From assembly GCF_025244905.1 (NCBI RefSeq), contig NZ_CP104285.1, forward strand, positions 3,782,001-3,846,000: a stretch of 64,000 nt of DNA, given 5' to 3'. Below are positions 1-8,517 of the stretch, in pieces (position 1 is the first letter of the stretch; every line of letters starts with the position of its first letter). The position numbers and the translations under genes are program-made. Origin of the DNA: Enterobacter mori. GTDB lineage: Bacteria > Pseudomonadota > Gammaproteobacteria > Enterobacterales > Enterobacteriaceae. The notes under the pieces are model-generated. The model had not been told where the DNA came from, searched no databases, and worked only from the letters and a program-made list of their open reading frames with translations.

Positions 1-2
1 AG

Positions 3-227
3 AATAAACACCAAATTGATTCATTAACACGCAGCCTCAAATCACAGTATCTTCAGGATGCCTCGGCAAACGATATTTTTAAAGAAGACAGTCCAGTACA
101 ACCCGTCTACGCCTCCCTCACAAAGCTGGAACAGTTAGCTATGATAAACCAGCAATACCTGAAAGATAAAAATGAAGCAGGCCTGAGAAAGATTAATCTT
201 GTCCTTAAACCCTTAATAACGGGTTAA
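3..227 (+). CDS. C-terminal fragment of an unrecognised protein (truncated by window edge)
   Basis: An open frame enters from the left edge and stops at TAA 225-227, giving about 74 residues. The fragment is hydrophilic and looks helical, rich in Gln, Lys, Asp and Leu, and ends in KPLITG. No motif, signal or membrane segment is visible and I do not recognise the family. A good hairpin terminator follows immediately, which supports this being the true 3' end of a gene. The start lies outside the window. Confidence 0.5.
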   Translation, partial: NKHQIDSLTRSLKSQYLQDASANDIFKEDSPVQPVYASLTKLEQLAMINQQYLKDKNEAGLRKINLVLKPLITG

Positions 228-232
228 ACGAT

Positions 233-265
233 AAAAAGCCCGACTACAGAGTAGCCGGGCTTTTT
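233..265. terminator. Bidirectional Rho-independent terminator
   Basis: A-tract, then a stem with arms AAAAAGCCCGACTAC and GTAGCCGGGCTTTTT (one A-C mismatch) and a three-base loop. It lies between the plus-strand fragment ending at 227 and the minus-strand gene ending at 288, so it can serve both convergent genes. Confidence 0.85.
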
Positions 266-287
266 ATCATCGAGAAGAACATAGGGA

Positions 288-902
288 TTAATCGTGTTGA
301 CCAAAGCGATAGGTCAACCCAGCGGTAACGGAGCTAATATCGCTGCTGACGCCAATCTGGTTAGCATTACCCACGTTGCTGACCCACTGGTACTCCATGC
401 GACCAGCCCAGTTTTTATTGAATGCGTATTCCGTACCGACTGCCGCAAGCGGGCGTATACCGGTCTCAAAACGATTGTGACCACTTACATCAGATTCAGC
501 ACGGTAGCCCATCGCACCCGCACGGCCATAGATATCCCAATTGTTCGTCACGGCATAGCTGGCTTTTAAAGACATCTGCAGGCCTTGGGCTTTCATTTGT
601 CCACCCGCGCTATGCTGGCCTTTTATCTGCATATTTCCCAGATAATCATAGCCGCCTTCAACCGCAAGCCATGGCGTAATTTGGTAACCCGTATAGATAC
701 CGCCGCCGACATTATCGTGGTCGATATCGAAATGGTTAGAGCTATTATTGCTTTCGCGTGCTTTAGAGCCTGTATTGGTGTCAAAATAATGTGACCAGCC
801 AAATTTCGCCCCACTATACCAGGTGCCTGCATCTGCGGCGGCAAAAGCGGTCGTGGCGGTACATGCATTTACCAGAATTAAAGCTATTAATGTCTTTTTC
901 AT
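288..902 (-). CDS. OmpA-like outer-membrane beta-barrel protein (barrel domain only)
   Basis: A 204-residue protein. The start is the ATG at 902, which gives a clean signal peptide (MKKTLIALILVNACTATTAFA) with AGGAT just upstream; an earlier in-frame ATG at 944 would add 14 residues with no signal character. The mature part opens GTWYSGAKFGWSHYFD and ends SVTAGLTYRFGQ, closely following the transmembrane domain of OmpA. The periplasmic peptidoglycan-binding domain of full-length OmpA is absent, so this is a barrel-only paralogue in the outer membrane. Surface loops are rich in Asn, Ser and Asp. Function unknown; adhesion or serum-resistance roles are known for small barrels but nothing here shows one. 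A terminator lies downstream and an IprA-like regulator gene lies upstream on the same strand. Confidence 0.8.
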   Translation of the reverse strand: MKKTLIALILVNACTATTAFAAADAGTWYSGAKFGWSHYFDTNTGSKARESNNSSNHFDIDHDNVGGGIYTGYQITPWLAVEGGYDYLGNMQIKGQHSAGGQMKAQGLQMSLKASYAVTNNWDIYGRAGAMGYRAESDVSGHNRFETGIRPLAAVGTEYAFNKNWAGRMEYQWVSNVGNANQIGVSSDISSVTAGLTYRFGQHD

Positions 903-1002
903 ACGTATCCTGTTTGCTTCGTCAAAATTCATTTCGGTGAGCAAACAGTAAACAAAAACGAGAATGTCGTTAATTCGTTTTTAGTTTAATTTTAAACTTA
1001 CA

Positions 1003-1632
1003 TTAAAACGACTCCGGTAAATTTCTGATTTCAAGAAGATACCCACCTCTTTTGAACGAGATATATTCACCTTGCTTAAGGGCCGATAATACGTTGAGAA
1101 TACTGCTGCGCGACAAAAGCGTGCGGTCCTGGATATATTCGAGGATCGTCGTACACATTCGTGCTTCCTCAGGTAATAAAATCATCTCCTGAAGATGGTT
1201 GCGAATAACGGAATAAGTCCGTTGCTGCAGGACCTGGGCATCCCGATAAATTAAATAGGCAGTATGATACGAGAGAAGTGTAGCCACCTCTTCCCATACC
1301 CCCTGCTCGCGGAAACGTTCCGCCGCACGTTCGGCATCCACTCGTAAAATAGTCGACTCGGTTTCCACTCGCAGAATATGCCCCTGCGTCGGCTGGATCA
1401 TTTCTGCAATACCGAAGAGATGGGGTTCGTAAACAGTGACCAGCAGCAGGCCGTCGGAAGCGCGCAGCAGGGACAATCCGCCCTCTAAAAAGAGATACAT
1501 TTGCTGCCGACCTTTATGTTTCCACGTCACGCGCTTGCGCGGCACAGCTTTCATTTTCTCCGCTATCGGCTCAAGGATCGCGGTCAGTCGTTCAATCGAT
1601 TGTTCAGGACGAACAGGCGGTAAAATATGCAT
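1003..1632 (-). CDS. IprA/YaiV-like winged-helix transcriptional regulator (Crp-related)
   Basis: A 209-residue protein. The N-terminal half resembles a cNMP-binding-type sensor fold (motif LFGIAEMIQP, around residue 75), but I see no intact cyclic-nucleotide pocket. The C-terminal part (about 160-195) has a helix-turn-helix with SRSSILNVLSALKQGEYI followed by a short wing. This layout matches the IprA/YaiV group, one member of which is known as an inhibitor of hydrogen-peroxide resistance; paralogues often sit near surface-structure genes. It lies between the OmpA-like gene and the FadL-family gene on the same strand, so it may regulate either of them or the divergent fimbrial array. The family call is good; the target is unknown. 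Confidence 0.65.
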   Translation of the reverse strand: MHILPPVRPEQSIERLTAILEPIAEKMKAVPRKRVTWKHKGRQQMYLFLEGGLSLLRASDGLLLVTVYEPHLFGIAEMIQPTQGHILRVETESTILRVDAERAAERFREQGVWEEVATLLSYHTAYLIYRDAQVLQQRTYSVIRNHLQEMILLPEEARMCTTILEYIQDRTLLSRSSILNVLSALKQGEYISFKRGGYLLEIRNLPESF

Positions 1633-1695
1633 GGCACAACCTTATAACATCGGGTAACAGCCAGTATAGACCATATAATTTAAGCAGTTACCGAA

Positions 1696-2871
1696 CTAAA
1701 ACTGATAGCTATAGTTTACGCTGGCAAACCAAAGATGGGGGTTATCATAGCTTCCCGCAAAGACAGCGGGTGATTTCACATGCGATGACTGCATGTGAAG
1801 ATACTCGACGGCAACACCAATATTGCTGGCTGGCGTAATCTGATACTGCGCGCCTGTACCGAACCGCCATTCGTCGCCGGTCGGTAAGGTCATCGCCACA
1901 TCACTCTGGCTGTGGTACGGCGAGCTATCAAAGGCTACGCCGGCATTCAACCGCCACTGTCCTGTTGGGCGATACTGCACGCCGAGCGCACCATGCCAGG
2001 TATCTTTCATGCGGCTGACGTTGTTAAGCGTCTGTCCGCTCACCGTGATTTGTGGCGCACCGAACTGGCTCCAGTCCTGCCAGCCGAGATCGCCCATCAC
2101 CGACCATTGCGGGTTAACATCGTGCACAACGCTGAGCATAATTTGCTGCGGCGCATTCACCTGTGCCGTCACCGGGCGCTCGTATGCGCCACCCGGTAAG
2201 CGTGCTTTGCCGTCGATACTATAGTGATAGTCCGTCTTGCTGTTCCATGTGATACCGGCTCGCGTCTGTTCGGTCAGCTGCATCAACAGCCCCAGGCGAT
2301 AGCTCATCGCCCAGTCATGGTCATGCTGCTGGCGGTCGTCGTCATTCACACTGCGGGTCAATGAAAAATAGCCGTAGTTGACGTTGGCGGAAGCCCCGAT
2401 TGAGAGACGATCGTTAAGTTTGTACGCCATGGACGGACTGAGCGTCATCGCCACCATAGTGCTCTTTTTGATCAGCCGGTCGCCCGCCCAGTTACCGTAA
2501 TCGATCCCCAGGCCATAATTGCCGTAAAGCCCAATACCGGCATAAAGATCGTCGTTCATTTTCTGGCTATAGAAGGCGCTGGCATTGGGAACGGTTTTCA
2601 TCACATCGCCGGGGCTTCTCTGCGCATCGTTATTCAGCTGGTAGTCGATGGAGCCGTCCATCACCTGTAGCCCACCGGTGATCATATGGTCAGGTAATCG
2701 CGTCATGCCCGCCGGGTTGGTCATTATTGTGGAGGCATCCTGCGCGCGCGCTGCCTGCCCTGCGCCCGCAAGTGCGGTATCTTCGGTGCCTGCTTCATAA
2801 AAATAGAGCGCACTGGCGTGGGCGCAGGAGGCGGCCAATAAGCCAGTGCAGAGGAGTATGTTGGTTTTCAT
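1696..2871 (-). CDS. FadL/OmpP1/TodX-family outer-membrane transport protein
   Basis: A 391-residue protein with a signal peptide probably cut after AHA (about residue 19). The mature N-terminus contains GAGQAARAQDASTIMTNPAGMTRL, the family pattern in which an Asn-Pro-Ala (about 52-54) follows the N-terminal hatch. The remainder alternates polar and aromatic residues typical of a 14-strand barrel and ends in an aromatic (SYQF). FadL-type proteins pass hydrophobic substrates such as fatty acids across the outer membrane. It is not fadL itself (E. coli FadL is larger and lies elsewhere), so the substrate is open. It reads away from the fimbrial array, and the long AT-rich gap upstream probably holds both divergent promoters. 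Confidence 0.75.
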   Translation of the reverse strand: MKTNILLCTGLLAASCAHASALYFYEAGTEDTALAGAGQAARAQDASTIMTNPAGMTRLPDHMITGGLQVMDGSIDYQLNNDAQRSPGDVMKTVPNASAFYSQKMNDDLYAGIGLYGNYGLGIDYGNWAGDRLIKKSTMVAMTLSPSMAYKLNDRLSIGASANVNYGYFSLTRSVNDDDRQQHDHDWAMSYRLGLLMQLTEQTRAGITWNSKTDYHYSIDGKARLPGGAYERPVTAQVNAPQQIMLSVVHDVNPQWSVMGDLGWQDWSQFGAPQITVSGQTLNNVSRMKDTWHGALGVQYRPTGQWRLNAGVAFDSSPYHSQSDVAMTLPTGDEWRFGTGAQYQITPASNIGVAVEYLHMQSSHVKSPAVFAGSYDNPHLWFASVNYSYQF

Positions 2872-3420
2872 CTGCGAACCTGGTGAATAAAGAATTTGCC
2901 GACAGGTATAACAATCGAAATAGTTTCAGTAAAAAGAAAGGGTGTTTATTTTTAAATATTCCGGAACGGGTACGGCATGGATTAAGCACATCATTACGTC
3001 AGTTAAGGCCGCGACGCAGGTGCTTACTTCAGGAAAATAGACCCGTCGAGGCAAAAAAATATGTTTCACTAATGTTAATTACATTACCAATAAATATTGA
3101 ATTGTTTAATGACATGTTTAATTCGCCCATTTTCATTACCGCAGATCCCGTCAAATGACGATTTTGAAGAAAATTATAGATAGCCATTCCTCTCTTCCTG
3201 TACTTCCACCAGCAAGCAATATCAGAACATAAATCTATACCAACCTTAAAAACTGGATATTTAAGTTTAAAAATACAATTTAAACGGTATTTACGTTTAC
3301 CAAATCCACTCAAGATGGTTTTATATTCCAACCCAAAGGCAAGGCGTGACACGTTGTTCTACAACCCATCACGCCATCGCAGGGACACAAAAATGATTAT
3401 GAAAAACGGGATATAAGAGC
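2872..3420. promoter_or_regulatory. AT-rich intergenic control region between FadL-type gene and pilin operon
   Basis: About 550 bases between divergent genes. It is clearly more AT-rich than its flanks. Short open frames here show no supported protein. Structure seen: two copies of TGTTTAAT at 3103-3110 and 3115-3122 separated by GACA, and a dyad at 3343-3375 just before the pilin gene. I cannot place a convincing sigma-70 promoter. No invertible-element repeats of the fimS kind were recognised. Confidence 0.5.
3343..3375. repeat. 33-bp interrupted dyad upstream of the pilin gene
   Basis: GGCGTGA (3343-3349) and TCACGCC (3369-3375) are perfect inverted arms. Inside them TTGT (3354-3357) and ACAA (3361-3364) form a second inner pair around TCT, with symmetric 4-base spacers. 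It ends 45 bases before the pilin ATG, so it is either an operator for a dimeric regulator or a hairpin in the leader RNA. Confidence 0.55.
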
Positions 3421-3981
3421 ATGTTCAATAAAACAGTAATCGCGGCCGCTATCATGTTTTCGGGCGCTGCAATGGCAGCGGAAAGCACCGGTGTTGCGGG
3501 TGGCACAATCACTTTCAATGGTTCCGTATCCGATACAACCTGTGATGTGACAACCAATAATGGTTCCGATTTTACGGTGAACCTGGCGCCTATTTCACTG
3601 ACCGATATGGGTACCAGCACCGGCGTTGTCAGCGCCAATAATAAAGACTTCACCATGAGTCTGAAAAACTGCACCGCGGCCGACACCGCCACCAAAACCC
3701 TGAAAATTACCTTCTCCAGCAGCAACCTGTCTGATGACGGTAAATACCTGAAGAACTACAGCGAAAGCGGCGCTGAAGGTGTCGGCATAACCCTGACCAA
3801 GGATGGCACCACCGCCGTTCCGTTCGACACCGCGTTCAATACCGGCCTGACCTCTGATGATGTATCCGGCACCGACGGCGTTACGCTGACGATGCATGCG
3901 AACTACTACAACTTCGGCGGTTCAGCTGTCACCACGGGTAAAGTGGTTACCGACGCAACTTACTCTTTTAGCTACGATTAA
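3421..3981 (+). CDS. Major fimbrial subunit (type 1/chaperone-usher pilin)
   Basis: A 186-residue pilin. A signal peptide (MFNKTVIAAAIMFSGAAMA) precedes a mature N-terminus whose strand GGTITFNGSVSDTTCDV is typical of FimA-type pilins. Cys41 and Cys84 are placed for the conserved disulfide, and the C-terminus ATYSFSYD carries the penultimate Tyr of the beta-zipper. It is the first gene of the array, as usual for the most abundant subunit. AAGAG a few bases before the ATG can serve as ribosome site. A strong hairpin terminator directly after the stop would make pilin mRNA more abundant than that of the downstream assembly genes. Confidence 0.9.
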   Translation: MFNKTVIAAAIMFSGAAMAAESTGVAGGTITFNGSVSDTTCDVTTNNGSDFTVNLAPISLTDMGTSTGVVSANNKDFTMSLKNCTAADTATKTLKITFSSSNLSDDGKYLKNYSESGAEGVGITLTKDGTTAVPFDTAFNTGLTSDDVSGTDGVTLTMHANYYNFGGSAVTTGKVVTDATYSFSYD

Positions 3982-3989
3982 TCTCCCAG

Positions 3990-4012
3990 CCGGGGAGAAA
4001 TCCCCGGTTTTT
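3990..4012 (+). terminator. Intra-operon attenuating terminator after pilin gene
   Basis: CCGGGGA (3990-3996), loop GAAA, TCCCCGG (4001-4007), then TTTTT. This is a textbook Rho-independent terminator between the pilin stop (3981) and the chaperone start, so partial read-through probably sets the pilin-to-chaperone ratio. Confidence 0.85.
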
Positions 4013-4019
4013 AATGACC

Positions 4020-4727
4020 ATGAAAAAATTAACCCTATTTCTCCTTAGCGTACTTTCTTCACACGCGGCACTTGCCAGCGTTGTGATTAATCAGACACGC
4101 GTGATTTATCCTGGCGAAGCAAAATTCGTTTCAGTGCAGTTAGTGAATGAAAGCGACAAAACCCATCTGGTGCAGTCCTGGCTGGATGAAGGTGACGCGT
4201 CTGCGGCCCCGGAAACCATTAAAGCCCCGTTTTCGGTGATGCCGCCTGTCGTCAAAATGGATAGCCACGGTGGGCAAACGCTGAAAATCACTGCAACAAA
4301 TACCCGCTCCCTGCCCCCTGACAGGGAAAGCGTATTCTGGTTAAACGTTCTGGACGTCCCACCTGCGCCTGAAGGCAGCAACGACAATTATCTGCAGGTG
4401 GCGATTCGCAATCGTATCAAGCTGTTTTATCGCCCTGCGTCGTTACAAGAACTCGATAATAAAGCCATTGAAAAGGTCTCTATTTCCACCTCAGGGGGTC
4501 ACACCTGCCTTAAAAATAGCTCGCCTTACTATTTAACCATTCCGCAGGTTGTAACCTGGCAGGGGGGGAAATTAAAGCAGAACCGAAATGATAATTTGCT
4601 GAGCGATACCGCCTTTATTCCGCCTTACGGTTGCGCACTGGTTTCCAACACCATCCAGTCCGGTGCACAGTACCGTATTACCTGGCTTGATGATTACGGT
4701 GCCAAAAGATTCAGCACCCTTCACTGA
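4020..4727 (+). CDS. Periplasmic fimbrial chaperone (PapD/FimC-like)
   Basis: A 235-residue protein from ATG 4020 (another ATG at 4014 adds two residues). The signal peptide is MKKLTLFLLSVLSSHAALA. The first mature strand has TRVIYP, with the Arg that anchors subunit C-termini, and RIKLFYRP carries the matching Lys of the subunit-binding cleft. The C-terminal domain has two Cys (HTCLKN, YGCALV) that can form the disulfide seen in part of the family. It donates the G1 strand to pilins and delivers them to the usher. No Shine-Dalgarno is visible between the upstream terminator U-tract and the start, so translation may be weak or coupled to read-through structure. Confidence 0.9.
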   Translation: MKKLTLFLLSVLSSHAALASVVINQTRVIYPGEAKFVSVQLVNESDKTHLVQSWLDEGDASAAPETIKAPFSVMPPVVKMDSHGGQTLKITATNTRSLPPDRESVFWLNVLDVPPAPEGSNDNYLQVAIRNRIKLFYRPASLQELDNKAIEKVSISTSGGHTCLKNSSPYYLTIPQVVTWQGGKLKQNRNDNLLSDTAFIPPYGCALVSNTIQSGAQYRITWLDDYGAKRFSTLH

Positions 4728-4760
4728 TTATTTATATGGTTAACGCCTGGTTCAATTCTG

Positions 4761-7265
4761 ATGAAGAACAGCTCCCTGTTTAGAAAAAGTCTGTTAGTTC
4801 ACTCCGTCAGCCTCGCCCTGTGTTCCTTTGGGGCGGCTGGAGAGACATTTAATAGCAGCCTGCTGGTCGGTAATTCAGCAGATATGGACTGGAGCAATAC
4901 AAAACTGGTTATGACGCCAGGTGCGTACGATCTCGACGTTTATGTTAACAACGTCTGGCGGGGAAAATTCGTCATGACGATCGCCAATGATGGTAAAGGG
5001 AGCCTGCTGGTTCAGAAAGACGACGTCCCGCTGCTCGGTATTCTGGAGCTCGACGAGTTCATTACGGATAAATCAAGCGGCCAGATAAACATCAATACCC
5101 TGCTTCATGGCGGAAAAAGTAAACTGGCAGCAGGTGAACTGCGTCTGGATTTAGAAGTTCCGCAAGCCTTTGTCGTCACCGAAAAACAAAACTGGGTCTC
5201 CCCACAGAAATGGGATCAGGGGATTAATGGGGTATATACCAACTACAACCTCAACTATTACAATTTTTATGGCCTGAGCGATGGATATACCAACAGCGAT
5301 AACATCTATTTATCGCTGAACAGCGGGCTGAATATCTCTGGCTGGCATTTGCTCGATAACTCCACGTGGATGCGTTACAGCAATATTGGTAAAGGGTATT
5401 GGGTTAATACCACACGCTACCTTGAAAGACCTGTTGTCGCCATTGGCGCATTAATGCGCGTCGGACGTACTTATACCACGTCCGATTATTTTGACACGAT
5501 TCGTTTTCGTGGCCTGACACTGAATAAAAGCCGTCAGATGTTACCCGACAGCGAACGCGTGTATATGCCGGTTATCAACGGGATTGCCACCAGCACTGCC
5601 GTTGTGAGCGTTTACCAGGATGGGCACATCATCCACCAGATTACCGTGCCTGCTGGCCCCTTTTCGATTCGCGATTTAATGCCAACCGGTTCGCGCGGAG
5701 ATCTCTCTGTTGAAGTGAAAAACAATGGCGGGAGCATTGAGCGTTTTGCTGTGCCCTTTTCCTCTATTCCGGACATGCTGCGTCCAGGCACCAGCGACTA
5801 TCAGTTCAACGCGGGTGAAGTGGATATGCGTGGCATTAATGACCACAGCCAATTTGCCCAGTTCAGCTACTCTCGCGGTATTAATAACTATGTGACGGCA
5901 ACCGCCGGGAGTATCTGGAGCGCGGACTATTTCTCTTTTCTGCTGGGAGGCGCTCTTTCCGTTCCCTATGCGGGCTCGTTATCGGCGTCGCTTGAACAAT
6001 CGCAATATCACCTGCCAGGAGACAGCCGACGCAGGGGGGAAAAATATGCGCTCTCATGGAGTAAATCCTTCCCGACGCAAACCAACCTGACGCTGGCATC
6101 TTATTACTATCGCACGCAGGATTACGCATCGTTCAACGATTATGTTTTGGCGAAATCCAATATTCAGGATTACGGCGGCACCGGCACATCAACCATTAAC
6201 AGCAAACAGGCGTTTAGCGCCAATATCAACCAACCGCTGGCTGACGGTTTTGGTCGACTTTCTCTGACGGCGTACTGGCGCGATTACTGGCGCGGACAAA
6301 AGACCAGCCGCCAGTATAATCTGACCTGGAGTAACGCCTATAACAGCGTGAATTACGCTGTTTCGCTGCGACGCTCTGAAGTCACTCAGTCGTACTATGA
6401 CTATGAAACAGATTACGCAGGCGATGTGGTGACGTCACTGCGTACGCGTGGCAAAACGGAGAATAACCTCTATTTCTCCGTCAACATTCCGATCTCACTC
6501 TTTGGCAGCGCGGGAAGCCTTGCCTCTCATGCAACTGTCCAGCAGGGTAAATACTCATCCTCCGATGTCAGCCTGAGCGGCAGCGCCAAGGATGTGGATT
6601 ACAGCCTCATGCTGGCGCATGACAGTGACGGTAATTCTCGCTCCGCCGATCTCTACACCAGCTGGAAAAACGGTTTCACGAGCCTGAACAGTGGGCTAAC
6701 GCTTTCGCGCGAGTATCGCCAGGCCAGCCTGGGTGCCAGCGGCAATATTCTTGCGTGGCGTGGTGGCGTCATCACCTCACCGAATAATGGGCGAAACTTC
6801 GTTATTCTGGAGGCGCCGGGTGTCGACAATGCCGTAATCAATGGGGATCCCTCTACGCGCACAAACCACAACGGTATTGCCCTGATCGCCAGCGCAACCC
6901 CTTACCGGCAGAATAACTTCCATCTGGAACAGGATGGTTCAAAAAGCAGTGATGTCGATTTACAGGGGAATTTACTCAATATTGCTCCGTATGAAGGCAG
7001 CATTACTTATCTGAAATACAAAACCGACACGCGCAAGGTTTACACCTTTGATGTGCGGGACAGTAACGGCAACTCGCTTCCCTTCGGTGCATTAGTGTCT
7101 GATTCCCGTCAGCAGGAACTGGGTTATGTCGCCCAGGGAAGCCAAATTTTCATGAAGTCCGAAACCATCCCAGAGGCTATCCGCATCAATACCAGCAAAG
7201 GCAAAGTGAAAAAAACCTGCGTCATTACGCAACCGGCAGAACATATCGTCAATATCTGTCGGTAA
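4761..7265 (+). CDS. Outer-membrane fimbrial usher (PapC/FimD-like)
   Basis: An 834-residue usher. After the signal peptide the N-terminal domain begins ETFNSSLLVG and continues with PGAYDLDVYVNN, the chaperone-subunit binding module. The central pore contains the plug-domain region (VVSVYQDGHIIHQITVPAGPFSIRDL, in part) and many barrel strands. The C-terminal domain has the usual pair of Cys (KKTCVITQ and NICR at the very end). It forms the export and assembly pore for the fimbria. It starts 33 bases after the chaperone gene and is followed 12 bases later by the adhesin gene, so the three are one transcription unit. Confidence 0.92.
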   Translation: MKNSSLFRKSLLVHSVSLALCSFGAAGETFNSSLLVGNSADMDWSNTKLVMTPGAYDLDVYVNNVWRGKFVMTIANDGKGSLLVQKDDVPLLGILELDEFITDKSSGQININTLLHGGKSKLAAGELRLDLEVPQAFVVTEKQNWVSPQKWDQGINGVYTNYNLNYYNFYGLSDGYTNSDNIYLSLNSGLNISGWHLLDNSTWMRYSNIGKGYWVNTTRYLERPVVAIGALMRVGRTYTTSDYFDTIRFRGLTLNKSRQMLPDSERVYMPVINGIATSTAVVSVYQDGHIIHQITVPAGPFSIRDLMPTGSRGDLSVEVKNNGGSIERFAVPFSSIPDMLRPGTSDYQFNAGEVDMRGINDHSQFAQFSYSRGINNYVTATAGSIWSADYFSFLLGGALSVPYAGSLSASLEQSQYHLPGDSRRRGEKYALSWSKSFPTQTNLTLASYYYRTQDYASFNDYVLAKSNIQDYGGTGTSTINSKQAFSANINQPLADGFGRLSLTAYWRDYWRGQKTSRQYNLTWSNAYNSVNYAVSLRRSEVTQSYYDYETDYAGDVVTSLRTRGKTENNLYFSVNIPISLFGSAGSLASHATVQQGKYSSSDVSLSGSAKDVDYSLMLAHDSDGNSRSADLYTSWKNGFTSLNSGLTLSREYRQASLGASGNILAWRGGVITSPNNGRNFVILEAPGVDNAVINGDPSTRTNHNGIALIASATPYRQNNFHLEQDGSKSSDVDLQGNLLNIAPYEGSITYLKYKTDTRKVYTFDVRDSNGNSLPFGALVSDSRQQELGYVAQGSQIFMKSETIPEAIRINTSKGKVKKTCVITQPAEHIVNICR

Positions 7266-7277
7266 CCGATAACGAGT

Positions 7278-8462
7278 ATGAAATCGATCATGAGCAAATC
7301 TTTATTTTTCATCATTGCCGTATTCAGCCTGATAACGATCCCTGGTTTTTCGGCGCTGGCGGCACCACAAGCTCGAGGCGTGACAGGGGATACCTGCCGT
7401 AATAGCGGTATTATATTTAAAAGCGTGGCGGAGGCGGATAAATCGCTTAATTTGTCCTCGGCCTTTATCACCTCAACGGTAGTAGAAAAGACATTTACCA
7501 CCAGCTGGTCGGGGAGTATGACCTGTACCTATGGCAACGTGGGTATCGGAGGATTATTGCAGGATCATCTTTACTACTTTACCGGGTTTAATAACAGCCC
7601 CGTTTATTTGAATTTTAACAGTGCTGATGGCGAAAGCAGTTACTGGATTAAAGTCACCGCTGAAATTACCGGTAGTACCAAAGTCACGGTGAGCGGGATT
7701 GTGGGTATTCACTCACTGTCCTACCAGACGCAATATACATTGCGAGCGGAGTTACTGTCGTCGCCGCCTGTCGGGGTCTCCGCCTATACCAAAACCACCA
7801 CCAACGGCGCGCTTAGCGTGATTCCTGCAGTGATGAGCGGTACCGGGTCAGGGGGTGATTCTCCCCTGCTCTCCAGTAAAACCTATGCTTCCCGGGCATG
7901 GAGCAACATGATGTCAGAAACCGCGCGCAAAAGCTGGGATACCGATTATTTTTTGGCATACGAGAAAATGACTATTCAATTCGAGCCGAAAGAAACCACC
8001 TGCAATATGACGCATGACATGACGGTTAAACTCCCCCCTGCACCGCTGAAAGAACTTAAGACCTACGGCAGGAAGAATGGGGCCGATTTCACCATTCCCA
8101 TCAAATGCGGAAACCTCGCCGGCGTAAAAACATCAACGCGGAATATTAAGGCCTGGCTGTCCAGTAATGATTTGATCAGCTCGGACAGTAGTTCACAAAC
8201 AATGGTAAATGATGAAACCACGGCGGGCGGGGTCGGTATCGCTATTCGAAGCCGTACTTTTATGGGTGATTTTGAAGAGGTAAAACTTTCCAGCAGTACC
8301 AGTATGGAAAATGCCACGCAAATTCTTGACATTGTGAAGGATGATGACATTCAGGAAACACAATTTATTCTCCTGCATGCTTATTATAAAGTTTATGATC
8401 CCTCAGCCTTGTCGACCGGCACGGTGGTCGCAACTGCACAGATCATGTTCGGCTATGACTAA
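7278..8462 (+). CDS. Two-domain tip adhesin / minor fimbrial subunit
   Basis: A 394-residue protein, about twice pilin length, with a signal peptide cut near SALA (about 28). The N-terminal portion (about 30-220), with Cys pairs such as DTCRNSG and MTCTYG, is a candidate receptor-binding domain. The C-terminal portion carries the pilin-domain Cys pair (ETTCNMT, IKCGNL) and ends TAQIMFGYD, the donor-strand-accepting pilin signature. Being last in the pilin-chaperone-usher set also fits a tip adhesin. The N-terminal domain has no motif that reveals a receptor. ATG 7290 is a possible alternative start; 7278 has ACGAG very close upstream, so the choice is uncertain. Confidence 0.82.
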   Translation: MKSIMSKSLFFIIAVFSLITIPGFSALAAPQARGVTGDTCRNSGIIFKSVAEADKSLNLSSAFITSTVVEKTFTTSWSGSMTCTYGNVGIGGLLQDHLYYFTGFNNSPVYLNFNSADGESSYWIKVTAEITGSTKVTVSGIVGIHSLSYQTQYTLRAELLSSPPVGVSAYTKTTTNGALSVIPAVMSGTGSGGDSPLLSSKTYASRAWSNMMSETARKSWDTDYFLAYEKMTIQFEPKETTCNMTHDMTVKLPPAPLKELKTYGRKNGADFTIPIKCGNLAGVKTSTRNIKAWLSSNDLISSDSSSQTMVNDETTAGGVGIAIRSRTFMGDFEEVKLSSSTSMENATQILDIVKDDDIQETQFILLHAYYKVYDPSALSTGTVVATAQIMFGYD

Positions 8463-8517
8463 TTATCTCACTTACACAATGACATTAATTTATTTTTAAA
8501 ATCAGCCAAAAAACGCT

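Noticed and set aside
3029..3352. 107-codon open frame on the minus strand in the AT-rich gap
   Set aside because: Contains the middle of the control region, has no ribosome site or recognisable motif, and starts inside the dyad before the pilin gene. Not impossible, but unsupported.
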